DNA of 64,000 nt from Catonia carolina (Eukaryota; Arthropoda; Insecta; Hemiptera; Achilidae), in NCBI GenBank assembly GCA_035578175.1, contig JAQMRL010000001.1, forward strand, positions 48,445,553 through 48,509,552. The letters are read 5' to 3'. Below are positions 1 through 11,900 of this stretch, piece by piece. A program made the translations under genes and the position numbers. Numbering within the stretch: the stretch's first letter is position 1; each line of letters begins with the position of its first letter. Below the pieces are notes generated by a model. The model was not told where the DNA came from and ran no database searches. It saw nothing but the letters and a program-made list of their open reading frames with translations.

Positions 1-1947
1 TTACCTGTTGCTCTCATATGTAAAACTTTATTAAATAAATAAATGTTTTGTCTTGTGAATGCTTATTCCTTTCCACCATCCCTACTCCTACTTTTTGAGC
101 CCGTTTAAAATTCATCATGTGTGAATGATGTCAAATAGACTGCATGGGATGTGTTCATTAATATTTAATTATATAAAAAAAACATTGTTCTCTTCCTTAT
201 TATTCTTTTTTGTGACTTAGAATTAGATTTCATTTGTTAAAGGAGTAAAGTGATAATAAAATTTTTGTATCTTGAAAGGAAATTAAACATCTCTAGGCCA
301 TGGAATTAAGCATTTTTTAAAAAAAAATTTCAAATGTTTTCGTAAAATGGACAAAAGAGATTAAATGTGATTTATTACATTCTTGTAATGGAAAAATAAA
401 TTAATCATATTTCATTGTAAAAACTATAGCAGAAAAGAAAGAAAGAAACAAGAAAAGTGCCATACTTTTAGAAAATACATTTAATGATTAACCAAAAGAG
501 AAAACATTAACATATTCATCATCAAAAAGATAGAATCAGTTCTGTGTGTCTATTATTATTAGCTCAGCTAATTACTACCATTAGAGAAGTGGTGAATATC
601 AAAGGGTTGGTCATATTTAAACCATGGTTGACATTAAACATACTATTAACTGCAAAATACAGTACTACTATGTTCTGTATTTACAGACATGGCACTAGAA
701 AGCATAATCATAAAGAAAACTAATCACATTATAACATATTCAAAAAAACACTTGCCAGTAACCCAAGACAGGTTGGGACAGATTAGAAAAGAAATAAAAT
801 ACAGAAAGTCGAGAGCTATAAACACTAAATAAAATAATATTCACACAAATAAAATATTAATAAACATTACAAACACAATGTAAAAAAAAAAATTAGACAA
901 ACAAAATGTGAGAAAACTAAAAACTAACTTGCACTTCCCTCAATTAATTTTTGATAAAGCTTCTGAAGATGAGATCACTGATCTAATACAGCTATATAAA
1001 ATTTCCAGTTGCCTTTTTACTGGTAAAGTCTCAAAACAAAAGCTTGGCATGACATTTTAATTTCCTATGCCAAATAATCAAAACAAAAACCTCAAATTTC
1101 CAAATGGGTCAGCACACTGCTGATGATTTTTCAAAACTGTATGATTTCATTTAAAACAAAAGATTTTTTTTTTTAAAAAACTGCACCACTTGGTCTTTAG
1201 GAAGATCACAAATTGATTAAGCATCAATGCGGTAAGTCTTCAAATTGAACCAAATCATTAAAAAAAACCATTATTTTTTTATTTTCTACATTAATCAGGA
1301 ATTTGGAAAAATATAACAATGGGTGATATCAAATCTGCACCCCGAGAGCTTCATTAAAAAAAAGTTAACTGGAATCAGTCCAGGGAGAACCGAGGCCAAA
1401 TTCAACAAAAAAACCCTTTCTTTTAAATATTTTCTCAACATTTTCTACAATCACTCACTTCTTTGTGTTATTTGGTTTAAAAAAAATATTTTGACCAGGC
1501 TATAGATTGAACACGAACGATGGGTCAGCCCATGGTGTAGTAATCAGTGCAACTGGGTTCTATGCCAGGGATCCCAGGTTTGATTCATGGTCAAGTATAG
1601 CATTTTTCATTTCATCACATGCAGTAATGAGTAAAATGATACAACATGGAACAAAATATGCATACATTTTTTGACCACAAAACTGCTGAGCATTTTAAAT
1701 TTCTGTAGCTCCCAATTTAATGCCTGGAAAACATAAGTTGCTTATTTAGTCAGGCGTGTTAACATACATGCTCAATGTTTTTCTTGAAAGCAAAGACAAT
1801 TTACCAAATTGTTATTAGGCCCTACTATCTTTTCTTGTTTTCTTCTCACTTAAACTTTCTGATTATTCGCACAAAAATCTGGTAAATGGAAATCTAAATT
1901 TATTGCTGTTCATAGTTGGCTTAATCTAAATTAACTGTCTACTATAC
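1..1947. other. Intronic/left-edge DNA of SLC25 gene, no coding exon seen
   Basis: This stretch lies downstream, in minus-strand sense, of the first coding exon of the SLC25 carrier gene, so it should be its first intron. I searched the minus strand for a second carrier exon (the matrix helix after the PxD motif, then a PX(D/E)XX(K/R)-like run) and saw none. The sequence is very AT-rich with A/T runs. The only recognisable item is a tRNA-like SINE head near 1533-1615. AATAAA-like strings near position 30 exist on both strands but cannot be tied to a transcript. Confidence 0.5.
1533..1615 (+). repeat. tRNA-derived SINE head
   Basis: It has a box A-like stretch (CATGGTGTAGTAATCAGTGC) and, about 35 bases later, a box B-like CAGGTTTGATTC. 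Acceptor-stem pairing is absent, so it is not a working tRNA gene. Very similar tRNA-like heads occur at 32025, 35700, 37430 and 37640, which marks a dispersed SINE family. Confidence 0.55.
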
Positions 1948-2058
1948 CTTTGCTGTATCCAGTGGATAAAAGAGGCAATTTTCGAACACACCAGCCACAC
2001 CTCCTGCCAACATGTTGATTAAAATGCTGTCTGTAGGTAATGTTTCATGTTCATCCAT
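1948..2058 (-). CDS. SLC25 mitochondrial carrier, first coding exon (partial gene)
   Basis: On the minus strand an ATG at 2058 opens 37 codons that end in phase 0 at a GTATAG donor just below 1948. The peptide contains INMLAGGVAGVFENCLFYPL followed by DTAK. This is the first transmembrane helix of a mitochondrial carrier repeat ending in the P-x-D motif (PLDTAK). Such proteins exchange metabolites or ions across the inner mitochondrial membrane. The short head with ETLPT just before the helix resembles mitoferrin-type carriers (iron import), but one helix is not enough to name the substrate. The other five helices must lie left of the window. The gene is divergent from the FKBP gene, with 941 bases between the two start codons. 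Family assignment is fairly sure; subfamily is a guess. Confidence 0.72.
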
Positions 2059-2999
2059 GGTTGATATTTTGTTTAATGAATGACATAATTTAACTTAGAA
2101 TTTTTCCATCACTGCAAAAGTAAAAATACATAATTGTACACATAAATTTGAATTTTTATGAATACTGTCAAAAAAATCAGCTGAGTAATTGTTATCCAGA
2201 CGAGCTCACCAAATTTATAACAGAACTAACCTAAAACTACTAAATAAGTCAAACTTTACTGTGTAATCACAAAAACGGGCGTTGAATAAAATTTTAGATA
2301 CCTTGCACACCAGATCATAGGCGTCGGTTTTGTTTACTAAATTGATAATAGCTATAACAGCTACTTCTTTAAATAAGTGCATCACATATTACGCAATAAC
2401 AAATAAAAGTAAACAAATAGAAACCGCCAATGGGCTACGAACAATAGTTCAACAGACTGCGCATTTATTAGTCACGCGCTTTCATTTTGAATAAAACATA
2501 ATAAACAGTACCCAATTCCACATACGTTTTCAGGTTTACCTAACTGATAATACCAAATATTTTTTTCAGATATTTTGTTACAAACAAATAAAGAAATATT
2601 ATTTTTGTATACACTGGATGAGTCTTTGATGTGTTCATTCATGTTTGATTTGTTTCATTTATTGACGGTTCTTGGCACAGAATAATCAATGATAGTTCGA
2701 TCTTTAAAAAACCATTCCCATAACTAAGTAATTATAATTTTAGCTGAAAAATATTTTTGTTGCTGTAACTTCCTGTGCTGCTAATTCCTTGTCTGTTAGT
2801 TACTCTAGTGTAAATTATCAACGTTGCGCATGCAATTCACACAGCCGGAAACCGGATTTTAAAGCATAAAGTGATCCTAGTCCTTTGCATTGCATGGTTC
2901 GTTCGTTTTAGTTGTGTTTAGCGTTAACGTCTTGTTTCTTTACTCTATCTGTAGTTTTATATTTAAAGGTCGTCAGTCGAAATTCAACTAGATATCACA
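2059..2999. promoter_or_regulatory. Divergent (possibly bidirectional) promoter region
   Basis: The start codons of the SLC25 carrier (minus) and the FKBP gene (plus) face away from each other across 941 bases, so both 5' UTRs and promoters should lie here. A TGCGCATGCA at 2825-2834 resembles the NRF-1/EWG palindromic core, and CCGGAA at 2845-2850, repeated as ACCGGA at 2851, resembles an ETS site. Both are common in TATA-less housekeeping promoters. No clear TATA box is seen before either gene. The FKBP transcription start is probably in 2880-2960. The assignment rests on position and motif look only. Confidence 0.45.
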
Positions 3000-5900
3000 A
3001 TGTTTTGGGGTCAGTATTGTAATATTTTTGACTTGTTATAAATTGATGTTTTTATGTAAGCACACATTCGTAACAAATTACTATGAGTTTCTGTTACAAA
3101 AATTTTTAGACCACGTGCTTAATCAATTATTGAGGTGTTTTTAAGATGTATGCATTCATGTGTGTTCAACTTGTTACACTGAAGTCATATTTAATTACAA
3201 TTATTTTACTGGTTCCTAGGGAAGGCATAATAATTTTTAACTTCAGTTTGTAACCTCATTGTCAACTGTTTATGTAGTCGAAGATGTTACCGGCACGATC
3301 CTCTCGGATTCGCTCAACAAGATTTGTTTGAGTTATTAAGTAATATTGCTTTTGTACATTTGTAATGCTTTCCCCTTATGGCTTTAGACATAGCCACGTA
3401 AAACAACTAAACAATTTTGGTTAACAATAGTTATCTCAAAAACATCGGTTGTATTGGCCGTTAAGATAAAGTGGATACCTTATGTTATACAAAGAGTTTT
3501 TCATAACTTGGATAAAATAAGTTAATGACTGGGTTGTAATATTAGGAAAGTGTCACAAATTTGTACATGATGAATGGACAGTTTGTACATGATGAAAGTT
3601 TGTACGGAATGTAATGGTATATGTCATCCATTGGTGTGGATTCTTGTTCTTTTTAACAAGAATCCACACTATCGAGAAGACATTTTAATTAATCATTTTT
3701 TTAACCCTTGAATTTGATGAAGTGCAGGAGAACTTGAAAACATTATTGGGTCTCATTTTGTTAAAAAATTTTGAAGATGGATAACTTGTTTTAAATTTAT
3801 TAAAAATCTGTTGAGCAACAAAAAAAGTGGGTTTCCACCATTTCGTTTTTTTTTTCATTTTTCCAATTAAAATACAGTTCCACTCAGGTGAATAGATTAA
3901 TGAACTGGTATGACACTTCCAAGGGTATAATCGCAGTCTCTATCTGTCAGTCTAGATGGTTTTCTTGCATAATATTAAAAATCCTGATAATTTTAATATG
4001 AAAAAACGTAGGTAAACCTTCAAAGCATGTGGTAATCTTTTAAATTATGGAGAAATGATCATGAAATAGTATGTTTGCTTGTTGGCAGCAGTGAGCACTG
4101 CAATCACATTGATACAAAAAATGACCGTTGCTTCAGGAATACATTAAAAAGTATGGTCTAGTGTCCAGGCTTTGTTATTAGTGGGTCTGTATGTAACTTC
4201 TATATAGCATCATGGAATTTGTTAATATACTTAAATATAACAATCTTGAAAAGATTCAGGAAGTGAGGTTATGTAGGTAGATGATAAAAAAACCCTTGTA
4301 ATTAATTTCACAGTGGTTTGCGTGCAATATTAATTGCAGATTCGGATTCAACCCCCATAAAAGTACAAATTAAAATTGTAAAAATCAGTGATGTATCTTT
4401 TGTTCATGTTTAATAATGTTGCATTGCAAGGAGCCAACCAGTTTTGCTGAATTGTGTATTACTTAAGAACTGCTATAAATAGAACCACTCAGCCCTTCGT
4501 GCTTAACGAATAAGAAAGAAATCGTGTTGTGTTATGGTGTGAACCATAAAACTAATTCAAATCAAAGCACTGAACCACTGCTAAGTTAGTAGAAACTAGG
4601 TTATGTGATTGAGAAGACAGTTGGCCTTGCAGTCTTACAATCTAGCGTGTTTAACATGAGAACTAGTAAAAACAAATCATATGACCATATGGTTAAAAAG
4701 ATGTAATTGGTACCTGTATCGTATAGCCCATTACCAGTAGCAAGTGATGTTAATTATCATCAATTTTTTTTTAACTTTAATACAGTAATATTTCAATGCT
4801 TCTTGTGAGTAGTTTGGTGCTTAATTCTTCCTTGGACAATGTTCTTTTATATATGATAATTTCAGTCTCATGTTTAGTATACCCCATGCTTTGTATTTAT
4901 TGTAACATCATTGATGCATATTGCTTCAGACCAGAACATTTGTTTTTATCACTTCCAAAGATAAATGGAATAAACTGTTATATTTTAACCATAACTATAT
5001 TTTTTGTTCAATGAATAAGTAAATACTTATTTCAAAAATAAACCCTTATAATGCATCCTGTAGCTTGAAATTAATGCTATTTTAATTTAATAAATTTCTC
5101 TTTTTTTTAAACTTTTTTTAAACTGCTTTAATTTTTTATTATTCTCTTAACATGTGTTTTGGTGGATCTACCATCATCAGAGTATTTATTATAACGTTTG
5201 AAAAGGAAATGTGTTAAAATCTATAGAAGATTATAATGTATAAAAACTATTTTATACTGTCGCCAACGGCATGTGGCCAAGCCTCACCTTGCAGGATGGG
5301 TGGCCCTGAAAAGGGCCGTTTACTCCGTAAATGGTGTTGCTGGGAACGCATTGAGCCGTCAGTGCAGCGCGGTGTCCGAACGGTGATGTCTCGGCTACCG
5401 GGTTCAAGCCTAGCCTTCCCTCAGTCGGTTAGCCGAGGTGGTTCCCTCTGAGCCTGCGCTGACCTCCATTTTCACCATGATGTGTACAGGCATGCATGGG
5501 CTTCCGTTGGCTGACCAGGGCGGGAATGAGGCGTCCACCACCGGTACTGTCGTCCTGGGATGGCTGCGTCTCAACTAGACTGGGCTTTTAGTCTTCCTGT
5601 CGGTTGAAGAGCTGGGCAATGAATGACGTTCACGGGCCAAAACACCTGTGTATATATACTCCCCCCTGCGAGTCCACTCCATGTTGGAGGGGTGGCACTG
5701 CTTGCTGCGCCTCATAGGCGCTCACTTAGGTAGGTCCTGAGACTGTCTGCAGGCAACAATACAAATGACGGAAAATATTACATCTTTGATAGGTTTAAAC
5801 AAATTTTAGTTTCAAACGTTATAATAAATACTCTGATGATGGTGGATCCACCAAAACGTGTGTGTGAATAATAAAAAATTAAGCCAGCTTAAAAAAGGTT

Positions 5901-8900
5901 GGTGAAATTTATTATATAAATAAAAATATTTAATGATTTTGTATGGCGATAAGATATTTTGGATATTATATAGTGCATCAAAATATTAGGACAGCTATCT
6001 TTGGCCTTTATGTATAATTGCTTCACCAATTAAAGCAGTAAAAATCTGTTGTGAAACACACAATTTTCTCGTGGCAATGCAAATAATGACCAATATAACC
6101 TAACATTAGGAATTAACAAAAAACTAACCTCAAGAAACATAACTTTATTTTAATCATGAGTGAAAGATGCACAATGAAAATCAACCTCAGTTTGGCTTAA
6201 AAATACAGAAAATCACTTCCACGCTAAACTAGGTTCTATAGAGAAAAATGCTTTAAATAAAAGTTGTAGATCGTTTAATTTACTATAAATTTTATTATAT
6301 ACACTTTTGTCATAAAATGCATAATATTTATTCATACTAAGGCAGAAATCTTAAAAAAATCAAATTTTTACACATTTTTGTGAGAAAAAAACAGAAAATC
6401 GCTAATTACTGCTAAACTAAGCATTAAACAAAAAAATGTTTAAAATAAAAGTTGTAGGATTTTAAATTCTCTACATTTTTTATTATATATAGTTTTACAC
6501 TAAAATGCACGCTAAAAACACGTGCACATTCAGACCCCCTGAACTCAAAAAACATGTTTGTAGCGATTGGTCTGTGTGTATATACAGAATATCTCTAGAA
6601 CGGAACATCATACGAACTTGAAACTAAAGTTACGTCCCACTACTGGACCTGACATGAACATTTTCATCAAAATCGGTCAACTGAAAGTAGTAGTTTATTC
6701 ATGTAATTTTTCACTTTTTTGCGATTTTCTCAAAAACTGGTCCTACGATTTTTTAAAAATTGCATGGTTTACTAAAAAAAATTTATGCTCTATAAGATAG
6801 GGTAGGCGCCAAGTTTGCTGAAGTTCTTGGTGAGGCTGTTTTTACATAAAAAAATTGTTTTTTTAAGATTACGGCTTTAATATTCATTTTAGCGCAAAAA
6901 TTTATATTATAAAAAATGTAGAGAAGTTAAAATTTTACAACTTTTACTTCAAACATTTTTTTTGTATAACGCTTAGTTTAGCGGTAGTTAGCAATTTTCT
7001 GTTTTTTTTTCTCACGCGAAGACGTGTGAAAATTCAATTATTTTAAGATATTGGTTTTAGTACGCATTTTATGACAAAAGTGCATATATAATCAAATTTA
7101 TAGGAAATTGAAAGGAAATTATTGAGGTTAGTTTTTTGTTTATTTTTAATGTTTTATTACTAATATTAGGTTAATTGTTAATTATTTGCATTGGCAAGAG
7201 AAAGTTGTGTGAGTGTTTCACAACAGATTTTTTTTTTGTAATCAATTCAATTTTAGTGTAGCTCTAACTTTAATGAAAAGTGATCTATACAAAACAACCA
7301 TATACTGATAATATAAAAATGCAACTTATGAATGATTTGTTGTGTCATGTTTTCCACCTTTAAATTTTTCTGCATAAAAACAACTTTTGGTAATCTCATA
7401 GAAACGTGGGTAAAATATTTTCTTTCCATGATAGCGTTGTCTTCATTTTAGTGACCCTCTTTCATATAACTGACAAACAATTCCCCAACCCGTTTAAAAT
7501 AGGTCTATCTATTATCAGCTAAATCAGGAATTTGAAGGTTTTGTGGTTTTAAAACTAATGCACGACTTGCATTAAGAGGCAACTGAATTATCATATTATC
7601 TACCATGCGGCTGTATTGATTAACCTTGATGTTGGTGCCTATTTTTTCCTGTAATGTAAGTGGAAGGTAAATAGACAGTCTTTTTCTTACAGATAAATGC
7701 AGTAACCGTGTTTTCTGTGTATACCTTAGTTTTTGTAGGGTAAAAATAAACTACAGTATTATATTATTATTTATTTATTGAGCAGAAATTGAAGGTAATA
7801 AGTGAAATTTGGAGCGCATTACGAAGATAGGCCTTTATTGAGCAGAAAATTATATTAACCGTAGGCAAGTATTAGACAGATTTTACTGTGTATCATGGGA
7901 TTTTAATGTTCGATTTACTTTTTACACCGAAATAGAATTGACTCACTTCATTGTAGTACCGAACAGATTGATTTTCCACATATTTATGTAATTGGTTTTT
8001 CAATATTGCAGGATTAATATTGGAACCTGGCAAACGCTACAGCACTAGCGTTAGCAAGTCGTTTCATGTTTCTATGGCAGCGTTAGATTGCTCAACTGTA
8101 AAATCAGGTAAGATATATTATTCATACGTAGAGTATTTTTATCTGGAGAAGATCGCTTTTATTATTTATTTGCATGCAAGTTTTCTGTTTGTTTGTTCAC
8201 AGCGTTTAGAAGATATTTTGTATTTTCATGTATAGTTGCTAAACATGTGATGATTGGCGGAATGAAAATTATAGTATGTACTATAACTAGCGACCCTCAC
8301 TTGCTTTCTTTCACATTTACAATAACCATTTTATTTTACTTAACCCGACGAGAACGGAGATTTTTAACGATCACGCGGACTGTCATTTTACGCCTAATAA
8401 AAACTCTTTTATTTCAGTCGGTTTCATTTCTAAAAATTTCAAAAAATTACCATATATTTATAACGAATTTGTTGTTAGAACGACGTTTAAACCAAATTTT
8501 TCCGTTTTCATTTACGACTACAATAAAAATTGAAAATTTAAGAAAAACTACTTTCTTTTAGTAATATCACGTTACGTACGAAAAAGTGTCACAAAATCAG
8601 TAAAAAATACAAAAACATATGTTTAGCTATATATACATAAATAAAGCAATTCATTGCAAAAAAACCAACGTTTAGATATTGCAAATTGATAGACACATTC
8701 AAAAGATATCACACCTTTTTCTTCAACAAAGTAACATGCTGGATGAAAAAAATAGCGAAAAAATCACCTAAAAATAATGTGCTGTCTTTTCAATTTTTAT
8801 TTACTCTTCTATGTAAGTTCTATATCTTTTACGCATGTTGCGTTGTGTACTAAACAGGATAGCATAAATCAAAATATGTTATCGTTTATTTTGACGCTAA

Positions 8901-11900
8901 TTGTAAGGTTTACCCGAGGGATAGACGAGACGGCTAGTGTTAACCTTCTTTGTTCGATTTTAGGGTCATAAAATTTGTCGCCGGCACGTTTAATTTATTG
9001 ATTTCCATTGTTACATTTTAAGCTAACTGATGATGTCATTCCCAAACAAATAAGATGTTTTGTTGAACGTTATGGATAAAAACGTTCAAATTTTAGTACC
9101 GGCTGTTCAAAAAAAAGAAAACATTTTTTTCGCGTAACACCACGTCGTCAATTTTCATCGTACACATATGCAAGATACATCAAATGAAAGAAGAAAAACG
9201 TCTCTATCAAATAAAACTTAACCCGTTAGAATACAATGAACAGTTGCAGAGATAATTGAGTTTAAAGAAAGATGATGACGAATGGGTGATATTGGGCTTC
9301 CCGGTTAGTAAGGGTTAAACCAGGGACAAGCTCCTGTTTTAAATGCGTTTAACTAGTCAATTTTGCTAGCCTAGTAACATTTGGGATTGGCGCAACTTTC
9401 ATTAAACATGTATCATGATACAGCAGAAATAATGCTGTTATAATTTTTATACATGTGTTATACAAAAAAAAGGATAAAACAAAAATGAATGCGGGTACAG
9501 CCTATTGCAGATTTAAGACCAGTATTATAATTTTTTTAAATAAATTAAGAATGATAACGAAGATTTTATAAATATACTAGGATGACAACAGCTACGTTTA
9601 ACGAATTATCACTGTACTTGGTAATTTTTCTGTCCACCAGAGCAGGATGCTTTTAAACTTCACTAATTAAACGTTGGATGTTGAATTTTCCAACAAAACA
9701 TCTTGTATAAATTGAAATGCTCAGTACATTAAACAGACTGAGAGAAGGAAACCAAAACAAAACACTTTCCTCTGATGGAACACAACCTATTACTGTGGAA
9801 CAACGAATCGTGTGGTATATTGAAAACTTACTCTTAATTGTTGGCTTCTCCACCAACTGTGTGTGTCAACCTTAATGAGGATCTAGTACTGTGTATTGAA
9901 ATTTCAAATAAGTTTATTTTTTTATTTGTACAAACTTTTACTGTATTCAGTAAGCAGTGAAAAATTGTTTATGAATTTCTTGAATAAACACTATTACATC
10001 AGTCAAACAAACAAAGTTGTTTAAGTGTTTTGTTGCAATTATTTCCATAAGCCCTATAGAAACTGCAGCTGATCTGAATCTGACTTAAATAATAGTTATT
10101 TTGTCTTCCAACTGAACATGAAGTACTGTAAAGTTTTTTTACAAACTTTTAAACAATATATTTTTGAAGTAGATTTTTACAGTGTTGACTCGCCAAGTTT
10201 TGAAATTGAATTTTTAATTGTGAAATATTATGTACAAAAAAAATGTTTAAAAAGATGATAGTAAAAGTGCTTGGAAGGCTGCTTGGATTACCTATCCATG
10301 AAACTGCATGTAAAAGAATAACTCATAAAAGCTCTGAAAGTCATGAGTTACCTACAACCTCTTACTAAGCTTATCACGGAAAGTGGTAAAATTGAAAACT
10401 TTTTAACATTTAACTATTTATTGCAAGGATGTTGTATTGGATTTTTTTTATTTATTAGCACTATGTTATTCGTGGCTTGTTTCTTTTTTTGTTATTAATA
10501 TCAGTTACAAGATTTTGACGATTAATGTTTTTAATATCTGTCAAGATTGTTGTATCTACATTCTGGTATATGAATTGTGTTTACCTAATCTTCAATATAG
10601 AAATGTTGTTCTTATATTGAGATTAGAGGATTTAGCAACATAGGTTTCTTTTGAACAAAGTGACCAAGAATGAAAGGTACATTTTTAATAGTATTAAAAT
10701 ATGAATGTGTTTGTAGTACCCTAAATTGAAAATTTTATTTTCAGATTCTGAAATAGTCAGCGTTATTCTAGAATGTGATGGGCAAGAGATTATTTTATGT
10801 AATTTAACCAAGAAAGTTTTACAGTCACATGTCGATTTAAACTTTATGACTGGTGATAAGGTATCATTTGAAATCAAAGGAGGTGGTATTGTACATCTTT
10901 CAGGTTAGTATAGTGTTCTTAAATGATTTTTTATAGTAGATTTATATAGGTTTATTTATAATCACAGTTCATTACGATTGTAGTTACTACTTACTTTCTG
11001 ATAATGCTATAAAAGTCTTATCTGTAGTTTTTGTATACAACATTTTTTAATGTCTTTTGTTGATAGAACTTTACATTTTTGGGTAGTCTTGTGATTCACA
11101 ATATCAATAAAACATTATAGCCTTTTTTTGCAGCTCATTTAATTATATAGGGCCAGTTAAGGTCTGTGATAAAATAACGAATGAATGGAACATTTGAGAA
11201 TAGTAATAAAAGTTAATATTGATCGAGCAAAGTTTCATGATGGATTGGACACCACCAGTTGTCACCTAAGACTTAAGGTCTCAACAGAATCTAATTGAAG
11301 CTATCCTAAAATGTTTAAAAACCCTGAATGTGTTTTAACACTTTCAGGGCTTTTTGTGTACACAGTTGTGTTCATTTAGTATAGTAGATGGAGCCCAGAT
11401 GGTATAAGAGTGTCCAAAAATCATTGTACAGTTGAGCCGTTCTTAGTTTGCTCCTACTGTCAACAAACCAAAGCCAGTTACTACAGGGTGCACGCTAGAG
11501 TCTGCGACTACGGATTTCGTATTCCTATTAAGTTAACTATTTTTTAAATTATAAGTACTTAAAGTACTAAAAACATCAGTCATGATATAATGTAGGCCTA
11601 ACAATTCATTTATAAAATTACTTTTAAAAGTATTTTGTATTTAAATACTTTTGGAAGTATTTTGTTGTTACTTTTTAATCAGCGTGTACATATTTTGATG
11701 TAATGCGCATGCTCAGTGACGTCATTATTTGTTTACATTAGGAGCAAACTAAGAGAGGCTGAACTATAAGTTAGTTACTCTCAACACATTGAATGCGGCG
11801 TGGGTAGTGCAAAGTTATGTGCTGTGACAGGCCAGTTCTGAGGGTTGGCGTCTCTCAGGTGTCTCTTCATCAACGCAAACTAATCACATTTATGATATAC

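Larger units (their letters stand above)
5030..5925. mobile_element. Palindromic Penelope-derived element, copy A
   Basis: The left arm (about 5030-5257) reads inward from TTATAATGCATCCTG through GGTGGATCTACCATCATCAG to CTATAGAAGATTATAA. The right arm (5759-5925) is its inverted copy, with CTCTGATGATGGTGGATCCA and GGTTGGTGAAATTTATTATA. The same arms occur at 15.3-15.7 and 29.9-30.6 kb and, as a single non-inverted end, downstream of a Penelope GIY-YIG remnant at 38.2 kb. Both arms carry hammerhead-like motifs. The loop is filled by a 501-bp GC-rich insertion. Confidence 0.75.
3010..8011. other. FKBP gene intron 1 (5.0 kb)
   Basis: The donor GTCAGT follows the tenth coding base, and the acceptor is at 8010-8011. 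The intron holds the Penelope-derived palindrome at 5030-5925, with a solo-LTR-like insertion in its loop, and the snap-back repeat at 6040-7232. The stretches 3010-5030 and 7232-8011 show no recognisable gene or repeat. Confidence 0.8.

Noticed and set aside
5236..5451. 71-codon frame crossing the left border of the LTR-like insertion
   Set aside because: It spans the insertion junction and reads antisense to the TATA box and stem-loop; no domain recognised.
8193..8561. 122-codon open frame after FKBP exon 2
   Set aside because: It lies in intron 2, is Phe/Ile/Leu/Thr-rich as expected from AT-rich DNA, and resembles no family.
8941..9320. A further TTAA..GGGTTAA piggyBac-like element
   Set aside because: The left TTAACCTTC and right AGTAAGGGTTAA ends do not form a terminal inverted repeat.
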